64,000 bases of DNA from Dactylonectria macrodidyma. Its lineage: Eukaryota; Ascomycota; Sordariomycetes; Hypocreales; Nectriaceae. The notes beneath the pieces are model-generated. The model did no database searches. It was not told where the DNA came from and saw nothing but the letters and a program-made list of their open reading frames with translations. The position numbers were made by a program, and so were the translations under genes. Location of the stretch: contig JAGMUV010000008.1 in assembly GCA_020744425.1 (NCBI GenBank), forward strand, positions 1,736,001 to 1,800,000. The letters are read 5' to 3'. Of the stretch, positions 44,047 through 56,565 are shown one piece after another. Numbering within the stretch: the stretch's first letter is position 1; every line of letters begins with the position of its first letter.

Positions 44047-47000
44047 TGGTCAGCTTCCTTGGTCAGCGGCGCCTGAGGTCGCATCACTGATATCAAGAGT
44101 GTCAATGAAGGGTCATTTATTATGGATGGGGGTATCATGGATGGCTCGCTGTCACACGTGGGCATCGGCAAGGAGGTTGAAACACAATGAGGACTCCTTA
44201 AAAGCATGACGTGGGGTTTTTTATTCCCAGAGCAGGGCTCCGAGCAAGGGAGGAAAGTCCGAGGTGATGAATCGCAAGGGACAGGACAGGCAGGGACATT
44301 GATGGGATATTACCCATGAAGGTACATGGGGCAGGAATCGCAGGATACCTACCTAGGGACAGGGTACGTAGGGAACGCGAGACAGCGAGGGAGTGGTGCG
44401 ACCGGAGGTGTTCGTCGTTGGTAAGAGGGTATGCCAGGGTTAAGCAATGCAGCGCAGCGAGCAGTCCCTCAACTCCCTCCTGCTACAGTTCGGAGTACGG
44501 CAGTCTGGGCTGAACTTGGTATGGACTGTTTCCGACGAGGATCAGCCGTGGATAGAAGACTAGGCAATCGAAGCGAAGCAACTTAGCAGGGGTGCTGAGA
44601 TGAGGAAGTTCTAGAAAGGGCCGTAGAAGGACGCCCTGCAGCAAGCATCAGCCAATGGCGGCGGCACAGGGTGGCATGATTGTGAGCTAGTCGCGATCGA
44701 GGATAGGCGGGACACGGCGCTGGTACCTTCATTCAGCCCTGCCTGGTTGCTTTTTGGCGCCGTCAATCGATGGGAGAGTCCATTTCCGGTTCCGTCGCTG
44801 ATCAGTGTGACAAGTGAAATTAGGGCAAACGAGAGGGGGCAAGCCCAGAAGGCAGATTCGCGTCGGAGCCGAGGGAACTGGCGCTAATGCTGACCCAAGT
44901 CGTAGGGGAAAGCAAAAACCATCCGACACCACACGGACGGCAATGGTGAGGGGACACGGGGACACGCGCGCCAGCCATCGGCCGACTGGAATCACCGAGG
45001 CATAATTGGAAGCGGGACCCTGTTCCCATGGATGATGGCCAATGGGTTGCTCCTAAGTACGAATAGCTAGGTTCACTGGGGAAAAGGGGGGGTGGTCCGG
45101 CGCTGGTTGTCATTTGTCCACGAGGCTCCGGGGCGGAGACGGGGGACAGCACCGAGCCCCGGGAATCTCGGCCGTGCTGCGGCTTGGGGCCTGGCTTGTC
45201 GTAGCGGGTTGAAGAGTGAGAATTGACTGTTGAGGATCGAGGGCTATGGGTCGAGAGCTGGTCGATGGGTGGTCAAGAGCTGCACCTGTCGACTCAAGCA
45301 CCCCAAGACATGGGCCACGCGTAAGTGGGCAAGCGGTGGGTGGCAAGTGGGCGAGACAGTAAGAAACAGATTGTCTGCTTTAGGGCGAGAAGGCTTGCAA
45401 GTCTCGGGCTGAAATGAAGTCGCGGGAATGTCACGGCTTCCAGCGACGCCACGCAGGGCAGGGCTGAACAGGGTCGAGTAAGGTCGAACAGGGTCGAGAA
45501 TCCGAGAACACGAAAAAGCCGAAAACGTGCCGTACATGGTAAGCGTGCTGTAATTACTCTGTACTGTAGCAGCTTCATTGGCAAAGGCGTCCACCAGCAT
45601 GGCGGCAAATGAGGGCAATGGCTTGTTGGGTTGGCGGCCTAGCCTGATCCACGACCCACGCGGGGCGCGACACTTGGGGCATTGGGGATAGTGGTGGAGA
45701 TGGAAGGATGACCCGAAGAGGGGACTGATTGATATTATTTTTTCCTTTTTGCGTGTCTGCCGCTGTGTGTTGCAGAATGCAGAAATGCAAGTTGCGGGCT
45801 ACAGATGCAGAAGAGGAACTTTGGTCTCGGGGATTGGATGGGAATGCCTGTGTGACTCGTGAGACTGTGCGTTTTTTCCCGTCAGAGCGGGTTCTACATG
45901 CCAATGCCCATCAAGAGTTCTAGATCCAGACTTGTCTGCACCACTGTCTGTGCGAAGGGATTAGGCAGGATGCTACATACTTGGTACCAGTGCTCAGCCA
46001 GCGTCGTAAAAGAGGGGGGGCAGTAGACGTCCAGTCAGCGGAGAACGGGCGGACGGAGGACATGCATCAAGACCGTGTCGGCCGAGATGGCGGCCGGCAC
46101 ACGATTGGGTGGCCTGGTTGTGGAGGGTTGGTTTGGTGTGTGGGTTTCATTGGGATGGTCTCCAAGTGTTTCTAATGAGATGGGTTGGCAACCTGGCATT
46201 CACTCTCGGTTCGAGCGTTGCTTGTCTGAGATGGATGGAGAACTGAGAAACCTTCCCAGGGCAGCACGTGCCGAGATGCGTCCCTCGCGGGAACGAGGGA
46301 AGGCAGGATGGGCAGGATGAATCATGGACATGACCCAGAAGGGGGGGTTGGAACTTGGAAATGCCATGCTGATTCAGTCCAGAGGACGGAATACTGGAGC
46401 CCGCGTCGAGGCGATCACCATAGGCACAAGCATTTCCCGATCCCGTTTATGCCCCTGTTTTTGTTTCTGCTAGTATTTGCGTCATTCCAGAATCCCGTCC
46501 ATTCCATCAACATCAACGACCAACAACGAAAGACAGAGGGCTGAATCTCGTTGCCCTCCACACAAGGTAAAGCATCTCCGAGGATATATTTACGTACGAG
46601 GAACAACCGCCAACCGATAGTTGGGTACGTTAATAATAACTGAAGCGCCGCAACAGGGAGCCTCCAGCCCATCGGAACCGTCACGTGCGACTCCTGGCCG
46701 ATGAGCCGAGTTGGGTCAGCGCCCAAAGAGGGCCGAGACCCTGGTTTGCCTGGGATTTCGGGGCGCTCCAGGGGTCGAGGCCCAGTAAGCAAGTCTCCGG
46801 CTCCGACGGCGGCCGGGCCAGGGTCACACTCCCCCCATCTTCCCCCCAGGATGGCGTACAAACACGCCAATGGTGCACAAATCGCACATGCCGGATGCTC
46901 GAAAAAGCCCAGAAAAATTGAGAGCGGGTGGCACGCAACGAGTACTCCAGACAGGTCGCACCCACTCTGCTCCCCTTCCCCCACCAGCGGCAGGCACCTC

Positions 47001-48897
47001 CCTGCCTGGTACCTGCCTTACCTTGCCGCGTGCAGGCCTAGCTGATGTGCTACAGCACGTAGTGGCTTTCCTTCGGCCTCGACTGCATGAGCAAGAGCAT
47101 GAAGGTTTGCAGCGTCAGCAATTAACAGTGGCAGCGGCGGCATCGCACATCCATCAAAGATCAGCCCTGTTTCGCCATTCAGCTTTGCTCGCGGTCGTCG
47201 TCTTGGCCAGCCCGTCAGTTCAGTCGGCCGCCCGTCACTCTCCCGCTTAGTAGAGTCTAGACGGGCGGCATAAACAGACTCACGTAACGACAAGGACCCT
47301 AGACGATGCCATAATTGCCACGCGCACCCCCTTACGCTGCCCCGTCCGGAGCAGTTGGTCACCTAGCCGCCTATTCCCCATACTCGAAGCCCAGCTGTTG
47401 TCCTCTGGGAAGGGAGGTACAACCACTACGCCGGTATGGAGATGTTTGTCTGTCCGTCCTGTCGATCGATCAACTCCCCCGCTTCAGTAGGAAGGACAAG
47501 GAGACTTTAGGTAGGATATAGACCACGGTCATGACTTATCACCACAGCTACCACTGCCACCACCACCACCATCATGTCCACCCACCAATATCACCGCCAC
47601 TGTCACCCCGGACGCCTTGCCGTAACAACCCATTTCATTCTAATGTACATCCTACCTCGGGCCATCATCATTTTGTACCTCATTGTTGTGTCTGATTGCG
47701 CATTCTTGTCTTGATCCCATCCGCCATTCAGCCCCCAGCCCAATCTCATCCAACCCAGTTACTCAACGGGGGTTTCCATGATCCATCCCCAAAGGCACTA
47801 GCGACCCGCGTGTACACTGCCGGATTGCTTGAGTCGTGGTGGCTGAATCAGTATACACACACATGCTTGCATGGTGCGTTTCCTCCTGTACATTGTGGCA
47901 CCGCCAGGAAATAGCGACGGTCCACGCCCGGCTTGGCTCCAGTGCTCCACGGCGTCAAGTCTCAAGCCTAGGTTAGCAACCCGGGCGTTCCCTCTCCAGA
48001 GATAGTCAGAAGTTCAGTAGTGAGGGATCGGTAGTCTAGGTCTACAATCTGCGACGGCAGCCAACGAGGTTACGAGTCAACGCCGCAAATGCGCAAAGGC
48101 CAACGACGGCCCCAGCAACTTGTAAGCCGCACCCCATCTTTCCAACAATAACCCACGACTGCTTGCTTGCTTGTATGTATGTACATACTCCGTACATGCA
48201 GTACGGTGCATTACGGGACTGATCAGTACCCACGACGTGCTGCTTGTACAGACCCACCACAGCAGCTAGCCTCCTCCTCCTCCCAGTCCGCTGTCCCCAG
48301 TCCTAGGTCCAGTCCCAGCTAGGTAAGCAGTTGGGTAGCAGAACGACCAGAACCCAGAACGCTTGTGCTGCGCTGCCCTAGCTGGTGCTGCCGTGCAAGG
48401 CCCTCATCAACCGACCCCCGTCCCCCGTGGCAGGCACATGGATGGACCCGTTCCAAGTCCGCGTCCCAGCTCGTCCTTCGTGTCGCCGTCCTATCCCGTC
48501 GTCAACCTCCTTCTCTTCTTTCTTCTCCTCCTCCACACCTCCTCCTCACCTAGCCCGGCCTCTAACAAGTTTGCGTCTCCCTCTCTGCTGCTAGTCGTTC
48601 GTCATGTCCCCCGCGACACCAACGCGCCTGCGAATCGACACTGCCTGCGTCCACGGCCCGACGCCTTCAGCATCTTGAGCTTGGGACCAATCCCGTCCCT
48701 AATCTCGTCGGCCTCGCGATAACCCGCCGCCCGCTTGTTCTTTGCGAGTCGCCTGTCACCTGTCGTCACCTGTCAACTCGTCTTGACTCTACGACGGCAT
48801 CTGATCCTCCCCGTCTCTCCGCCTCCCGTCACCCACACCAACGATTTGCGATTCCGGCCTCTTCCCTCCCGTCCACACGAAGCCGAATATATTCAAC
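44047..48897. other. 4.85-kb gene-free region upstream of a Zn2Cys6 regulator
   Basis: No supportable coding gene. Local features are GGTCGA-type short repeats at about 45466-45500, a CCA/CAC microsatellite at 47545-47600 and CT-rich sequence from about 48470 to 48895, probably the 5' leader of the regulator. A non-coding RNA or a long regulatory region is possible but not shown by the sequence. Confidence 0.45.
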
Positions 48898-51411
48898 ATG
48901 GCCGCCGTCCACTCCTCCGCCCACGACGTGGGTATTCCCACCACTGCTCCTCCAACAAACGCACTAAACTCGACGCCTTACGATGCCGCGCTCTCTCAAC
49001 AGCAAACCCCGCCTCATCACCATCTTCACCAAACTCCCACCCAAGGCCACACGCCCGCCCTCCACCCACAATCCCAGCAACAGCACCAGCAATCCCAGCA
49101 GCAGTCTCAGCAACAACGTAGCGTCAAAAGGCCACGGCCCGTCAAGTCCTGTACCGAATGCCGCAAGCGCAAGCTACGATGCGATCGCCTTTGCCCCTGT
49201 TCGCAATGCCAAAAATCGAGCCGGTCCTGCAAGTATGCCATCGATCATGACTCAGCCAACCTCTCAGACGGTTCCGACAGCGAGCTAATGGAAACCTCCC
49301 GCCCCACGAAGCGTAACTGCCTCCCAGGCATGTTCACCTCGACGACGCCGCTACCAAACAACGAATCCATATACGGGTCAGTGCGGAATGGGGAGCCCGC
49401 TGCTCCATCGTCACTAGAGGAATTGGCATTGCGCATGGAGCGACTCGAGAAGCATCTCATGGGCCGTAGTCCGGCCGCATCTGAAGCCAGCGCTGGTAGA
49501 CTTCTTGCTGCATCATCCGACACAATCAGGGGTCTGACAGTCAAGCAAGGCGGCGCCAGGACCAGATACCATGGCCAGAACAACTCGCGTGTCCTGTTGA
49601 ACTTGGTAAGGAAACTCTGGGGCGTCCTTTCTGCATCCGCTAACGTGTAGCAGTTTGACGAAGCCAAAGACTTTGTGGGAAACAACCAGAACCACGGTGG
49701 CGTCCGAGACATCATGACCAGCTTCAAGAAATTCCACAAAATACTTCTTAGCGAATATCGCAAGTCACTGTCCCCGATAACTGTCTTCGTAGACTCGATG
49801 ATGCCGGTTCAGAAGCGCATGACGGATATTCTACCAAAGAAGCTTGTCTGCGACCGCCTCGTCAAATCCTATGTCGATACATCCGAAACCATATACCGAA
49901 TCCTACATTTGCCCACCTTTACCGAACAGTATGAGCGCTACTGGGACGGTACATTGCAGTCCGAATATTTCCTACCACAGCTACTCGCAGTCCTGTCAGT
50001 CGCATCCCGTTTCGAAACCAAGTCCAAAGGTCTCGGCAACGAGCGAGCTGAGGGCGTACACATTCCAACGGCTTGCGCCCTCGTGCGAACGTGGTTGGAC
50101 GGCTTGCGGGGCAAGCAATTGGTCGAGTTTGCGACCCTGCAAATCGAGGTGCTACTCGTGCATGCCCAGAGGATGATCACTCCCCGTATGCAGGATTCCT
50201 GGACCTCATTAGGCTCCACCGTCCGCATGGCCATGACCATGGGTCTCCACCGTGACCCATCCGAGTTCGAGCCCCGAGTACCCGTCTTCATCAGCGAAAT
50301 GAGACGACGACTATGGTTTACAATCCTGGATATGGATCTCCACATTTCTCTTTCTAGCAATTTACCGTGCCTGGTTAGAGATGGCGATTTCACGTGTCGC
50401 CCACCCCGGAACCTGGATGATAGCGAACTCTATGTGGAGATGAAGGAGCTGCCTCCATCGAGGCCCATCGATCAGGTCACCGACAACCAGATGCAAGTCT
50501 ATGCAGCAATGACGCTTGGCGTCCGGATGAAGGTGGCCCATCTTCTAAACCGTATCGACACTATCCGCGACTACCAGGAAGTCCTCGACGTGGGTGCCAA
50601 GTTAGGCCGCTACCTCGACGACATCAACTACATCTTCCCTAGACAGGGAATTCTAAGTGATGCTCAGAAGAGCAAGCAGTGGCGGACCCGTGTCATTCTC
50701 GACATGCATGTACGCAGACCCCTACTTGCGCTCTATCGGCCCTTTGCCATCGGTGCCCCTGATGCCCCGGCACAAATTTCTCGGCAATACCTCAGTTCGT
50801 CCATGGTCATTATGAAGTATCTCGACGAGCTTGACCCGATGCTCGCGCATTTCCAAGACGTTGCAGAGATGTACCACCAGGTCCTGAAGAACGACATCAT
50901 TCAGGCGGCCCTAAGCGTGTGCTTCTTTATTCGGGCCGCAGTACGGCCATCCTCGGACAGCACAGGGCTTGGTATGCAGGCGTTACGCATGTCACCAGAC
51001 TCGTCGGACGACTACCCAATGTATAGCCCTAACAACGTCATCCTTTGGTCCCTACCACGACTTATTGACACTGTCGAGAAGACGCTAGATCTACTGATTC
51101 GCAACATGAGCGGGCGTGACACCAAGGACATTGTCTGCCTTGCGATCGTGTTGCAATGCGTCATGAACCCAGATCCGAAACCCGATGAGATCATCCAGGC
51201 GCTCCGCATCAACTTGGATCACTGCTTGATGGCGTCCAACATGAGTCTGGACAACATTGCGGCCGCCCCGCCTGGGCCACCCCCGGATGGGTTCCAGGGA
51301 GACACATACCTGCACCCTCACATGCCATTCATGTACCAGCGCAACAATGTTGGAGTACCGCCAATGGTCAACGACTTCGGCAGTTGGATACTGTGGGAAG
51401 GATGGGATTGA
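48898..51411 (+). CDS. Zn(II)2Cys6 transcription factor with fungal-specific regulatory domain
   Basis: Exons 48898-49605 and 49651-51411 give 822 aa. A Gln/His/Pro-rich N-terminus (low-complexity poly-Gln near residues 55-75) precedes the zinc cluster SCTECRKRKLRCDRLC through CQKSSRSCKY (about residues 83-110). A dimerisation-like helix (LEELALRMERLEKHL) follows, then the fungal transcription-factor domain with YRILHLPTFTEQYERYW, MAMTMGLHRDPSEF and EMRRRLWFTILDMDL. The 45-nt intron has a GTAAGG donor and GCTAAC branch. Targets unknown. A very long upstream gap suggests complex regulation. Confidence 0.92.
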
Positions 51412-52680
51412 TGACAGACAAACCCCCTTCCCAACTGGCACGGTACAGCTCAAGAGAACGTCTCTCCTTTTTGTCTATTTTCTTTGTCAAGCATAGCTGG
51501 AACGGCTTCCTATGTAACTGGGAGAGGCAAGGTTGCTATATACCTACTTTTCTTTGTATCAGGGATTTGCGAGAATGTGTTTTTGGGACAAATTCATCCA
51601 TGTAGACAGGCGAGCCACAATGGCGATGGACACAGACGTGTTTTTTTGTTTTGTTTCTGGTTTCCTCCCGGGGTCACGGAGTCAGGCCCCGGAGATGTTA
51701 GCGGGCGTTGGGCAAGCATCAGAATTGCATTGCCGTATCGATGGAGAGGCCATTGTCATTCTGGGACTGTTCTTTCCTATATATTTATACCTATGCTCCA
51801 GTGTTGTAAGGCGCATGAAGACTAGAAGAGTCCGGCGTTGGACTTCGTTGTATTTCACTGCGACTTTTGTACAACCTGTTCCATTCCGGCGCGATAGGAA
51901 GAGTCAAGCGATAGATGGCGGCATTGGACTAGATCAAGGCGGAGCAGTGTAATAAACTCTTCGTGAACAAATACCATATCACTTGCTACAGTTTCCTCTG
52001 AGCTTTGCGATGCGAAGACTGAATATTTGAAGCCCATGCCAAGAAATTGCTGTATTGGCCCATAGCCGGCACGACGGAGCGAGTCTAACAATAGCGATGC
52101 TATATAACGAAGCAACTATGTAAACCGCAACTCAACCCGCATTGGCACTATTTTTCAATACCAATGGATGAGTCTTTCTTGTCGTTCTGTTTTGATTTTG
52201 GCTCCCGATCATTCCGCCCTTCGACACATCTGCTTCCATCCGGTCTTGTCTTGGCAATCTAGTAGCAACCAGGCAATCTCTCCTTCCTCAACCTTCCCAG
52301 CCAGTATCGAGAAGCTCCAATTCGAATACTCCTCGTCTTCAATGCATCTGCCATTGTGTTTTTCGTGTTTTCTTCCGTTACTCCTAACATCTCTGTCGAA
52401 TTGATGATGATTTATCTGTGCTCAGCTGTGAGGTGGCGTCTCAGCATGGTCTCACATAATTGACCAAGATATGCAGATGCGAGGGCATGTGTTGGCACAA
52501 AGCAGGAGGCAGCCAGACGCCTGACCGACTTCTTCTCCTTATCCGCTTCTCTGTCTTCTTTACCTCCTCCTACCACCTCTCATCCGGCTCTGGATGTCGT
52601 GCGCCTATTAGCGAATCCGCGCTCAATCGATATCACAACCAGTCGGGTTCGCTTCAGCAGCCGACTCGAGGTTTTTGCCA
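51412..52680. other. Intergenic or 3' UTR
   Basis: About 1.3 kb. Pyrimidine-rich sequence near 52530-52590 probably belongs to the promoter of the next gene. No gene is supported. Confidence 0.4.
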
Positions 52681-55600
52681 TGGATCTCTGCGACATTATC
52701 TTACCCGTTTTTCTTCTGGCCATCCCGAGCTCTGTCCTCCTGCAGGACTGCTGGCAGCTCCATCAACGCCAGCCCGAAACATCTGGGTCACCGCCTCTTG
52801 ACAAAAAGCCACAAGCACGCCCCAAAACATTCCGTGTTCGTGGTGTGCCTCTCGATTGGAGCATTGCGGATCTCCAGTCCTTCCTTGAACAAGACGATGC
52901 TTCTTCTCCTCCAATCATCAAGTCCTTCGCCCTCGAGATCGACGGTCGTTCAATCACTGCGACGGTCACCTTCCAAAATCTCCCCAATCGGATCAAGACA
53001 CCCAAGAGCAGCCGGACTTGGTGGATTCCTCTGCCAAAATCATCCGATGGACTTCTTGCGCCCGAACGACACCTAATGCTCGATGTTGACTTCCTCGGCA
53101 TCACCACCTTCTACACTCCGTCCCCAGCGGATCATAAAGTCGAGCATGTATCCAGGCTCCACCAGAGCACCTTATGCTAATTTTACCAGCATAATTGCGA
53201 TATCTGGCCTTGGTGGACACGCGTTTGGGTCATTCAAGGAGAGGAACGGAGATCATATGTGGGTGCGAGATGCACTCCCACATGACCTTGTATGGGAGAC
53301 AACAGGCCGTCCCATGGGGCGAGTGGTGATATACGGCTATGAATCCACCGTTTCGCAAAGCAACAGCTTTCAGAACTTGGAAGATCTCGCGACCTCGTTT
53401 CATGCCAGTTTACTTGACTTATCACTTGACTTGACCACCAGACCAATCATCCTTGTTGCTCACAGCTTAGGAGGGCTGATTATCAAGCAGGTGAGTCCGT
53501 AATTCCCTACCTCAACTTATACGCTTCGAGATTACCTTCCTCTAACAGTTCACAGGCTCTGATATCGATGTTCAACTCAAAGATTGAGACCGATCGAAGT
53601 CTGATTCAAGCGGTCTACAGAATCGTCTTTTTGGAGTTCCGCATAACGGCATGGACATCAACTCGCTTATACCAATGGTGGGGGGACAGTCCCAATCGCT
53701 CTCTTATCGCATCCCTTGACCGGATCAATTCTCTGATTCTTAGTATTCAACAACGAGCCTTCCATCCAGTGTTGGGAAAGGAAGGGGACTCGGAAGTATT
53801 CTGCTTCTATGAGACGCATGAGTCCGAAACAGCGCAGCAGGTAGGCTAACTTCGTCTCCCATTGACTCATGCACACTAACAAGAGCAGGATTCAAATGGC
53901 AATTAGGCAATGACATCAAGAAGCAATTCGGTCACGGCCAGCGTCAAAGGGTCATCCCGGCGCGATCCCGAGTAGCACTGTATGGTCTTGGCGGCATTGG
54001 GTATACTTTCCTGTGCTTGTGGCAAGTAGACTCGAAGCTGACCTTTCCAGTAAAACACAAATTGCACTGGCCTACGTTTACTGGCTCCGTGAGATGCATC
54101 CGGACGTATCCGTATTCCGGGTGCATGCAAGCAATCCTGAACGATCCTGCCAAGGTTATGTGTCAATTGCCAAAGAATGCCGCATTGCAGGGTTCGACGA
54201 TCCTCAAGTCGATGTGTTGCCATTGGTCAAGACCTTTCTAGAGCGAGACTATCAGAATCGATGGGTCATGGTGATTGACAATGCCGACGACACGCACTTG
54301 TTCTTCCAATCATTGCAAGAAGGCAATCAGACTTGCCCATCAGATGGTGCAATCGGCTCAGAAGCTAACCTGGGCCGATTCATACCTGAGTGTGCTCATG
54401 GATCAATCCTCATGACTACTAGGAACAAGCAAGCAGGGTCGAGATTCCTCCGAGGAAAACCCCCAGTTAAGGTTGAAGAGATGACCGGTGATGAGATACA
54501 CCAGCTTTTGTGTGTGATGCTTGACGATACCAGCATTTCCCTTGACGACACATTAACGCTATCGTCCCAATTGGAGCATCTACCCCTTGCGCTCGCACAG
54601 GCAGCAGCATTCATTATTGAAAACTCCATATCCATCAACGATTATGTCCACCTCCTGGGGGAGGGCGATTCCAGTTTAGTAGGCAGACTCAGCGAACCCT
54701 TTGAGGCTGTCGGAAGAGACTCAAATACACCACACGCACTCACCGCAACATGGGTCATCTCATTTGAGCAGATCAAGAAACAACATGCTTTTGCGGGCGA
54801 GATTCTGTCTCTAATTAGTCTTTTTGACCGTCAGGCAATTCCAAAAGACTTCGTACTTGATTACTACCGCAACCAACGGCCAGACAACCCAGTGGACAGT
54901 GAAACAGCTGCGGTTTTAAGAGCTACTGGCGTCCTCCAAGCCTTTTCATTCAAAATAAGGGGAAAAGATGAGAGCATCGACATACACCGACTGGTCCAAC
55001 TAGTGACGCGAAAATGCTTGGCTATTACGGGCAGAATGGCTGAGTTTGCATGGCATGCTCTCAGAACGGTGTCAGATACATACCCATCCGGAAAGTTTGA
55101 GACCCGGAACGTCTGTCTGAGATACCTTTCCCATGCCCTTGCCGTACTAGACACAAAGATGACTGACTCAAAACATGACAAAATTGCCAGGGCATTACTA
55201 CTTTACCGAACGGGAAGTTATTCTCTCACTCTCGGGCACCTGAATGATTCTGAGTCCTACCATGCTAAGGCAGTCAAGCTCACAGAGAGTGAACTGAGAG
55301 AGTACCATCGTATCACACTCGACATCAGAAATAAATTCGTGATTACATACCAACGTCAAGATCGATTGAAAGAATCTGAAGAGCTACTGGCGCAGATATT
55401 GAAATCGAATAAGAATGTCTTTGGAGATGGTCATCTAGACAGTAATATTCGCTGCATGGACAATCTAGCATCAATCTTTATAGCGCAAGATCGATGGAAA
55501 GAAGTTGAAGAGTTATTAGTGTACGTATTGAAGGCACATAAGAAGGTCCTCGGAGATGATCATCTAACGACGCTGGCCAATATGAACAACCTAGCGATCA

Positions 55601-56021
55601 CTTTTTTTGGACAAGGCCGGTGTAAAGAAGCTGAGGATTTGAACCTTCAAGTACTAGGGGCAACAAAGAGGGTTCTTGGAGATAATCATCCAGATACGAT
55701 GGCCGCTATGGACAACCTAGCGTCAACATATTATAACCAAGGTCATTTGAAGGACGCTGAGGATTTGGAGCTTCAATCGCTAAAGGCAAGCAAGGAGGCG
55801 CTCGGAGATGATCACCCAGATACGCTGGTCAGTATGAACAACCTGGCACACGTTTAGATGGCTCTAGGTCACTTTGAAGATGCGATAAATCAAATGGGGG
55901 AATGCGTTGGTAAAACGCCTTGGCTTAGATCATCCAGATACGAGATCATATTCGGAAACCCTGACAGAGTGGGAAGAAGCTAAGCGAACGGAATCACAGG
56001 GTGTGGCTGATAAGAAGTAGC
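52681..56021 (+). pseudogene. NLR-like gene, hydrolase plus NB-ARC plus TPR, with several reading-frame lesions
   Basis: Segments 52681-53143, 53190-53490, 53556-53840 and a downstream part 54051-55857 rebuild a hydrolase/NB-ARC/TPR protein. A GC-AG intron (53144-53189) restores KVDIIAISGLGGHAFG; SLGG in AHSLGGLIIKQ is the nucleophile region. Lesions: the 53628-53632 T run and 53680-53685 G run bound about 17 out-of-frame codons where a GVPH-type stretch is expected; TAG at 53904-53906 in the linker; TAG at 55855-55857; and an extra-base-like G run at 55896-55900, after which another frame gives LGLDHPDTRSYSETL to 56021. Whether these are real decay or sequence errors cannot be told here. An upstream start at 52599 is possible. 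Confidence 0.65.
54051..55857 (+). CDS. Intact NB-ARC plus TPR portion of the damaged NLR gene
   Basis: After a 50-nt intron (54001-54050) that splits the P-loop, GLGGIG/KTQIALAYVYW is restored and the frame is open for about 602 codons. Motifs in order: Walker B WVMVIDNADD, a kinase-3a-like SILMTTRNKQ, GLPL-like LEHLPLALAQAAAF, then a TPR array with NLASTYYNQGHLKDAEDLELQ-type units, each near 42 residues. STAND ATPases of this kind sense and oligomerise; the TPRs are the probable sensor. Fungal homologues take part in heterokaryon incompatibility. The upstream linker to the hydrolase domain is disturbed (see the enclosing entry). Confidence 0.75.
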
Positions 56022-56565
56022 CTGAGAAGTGGAGTATATATGGGTGAAAATTGAAGGGCATATATAGAGATGGTTGAGGGAGTATGCAGTGCATTTGAAA
56101 TGGCTCTCTTATACTAAGAATAGTTTAAGGTGAAGGTTGAATTTACTGGGTGTGGACAAGTAAATGATAGCTAGTGAAAACAAGCCCGTGCAGTCCAAAC
56201 TATCCAATCTCCATACTAATTGCGCCCTTGATCTCCCTCGATTTTGCAACAGAGAATTACATTTTCATGTTGGAAAACCCTCGTATTCGATCAAGACCAT
56301 AGAAGTAAAACAGGGTATTAATCTGAGACACCACTATGTTCTCACCATTTGTGGAGGCGTTTAGCTCCATCAGGCATATTTCCAATGTCTCATCACACCC
56401 TGACCGCCCTCGAAGTTTTTCTCCCTCGAGTCGGGCACAAACACCGGCACAGTTTTGATGGGCTTCTTCGGTTTCCTATCATGGCACGTCCAGTTCTCCT
56501 GGAAAATCCTCCCCGCTTCCATGTCCTCTAGTCCCATACTGTAGGCCAAAGAATCCTGAAGCGAT
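56022..56565. other. Intergenic
   Basis: 544 bp between the TPR tail and the rhodopsin-like gene; AT-rich and without a supported gene. Confidence 0.35.

Noticed and set aside
44047..48897. Several short frames in the gene-free interval, e.g. 48363-48722
   Set aside because: Pyrimidine-rich leader composition and no family signal; treated as untranslated or uORF-like sequence.
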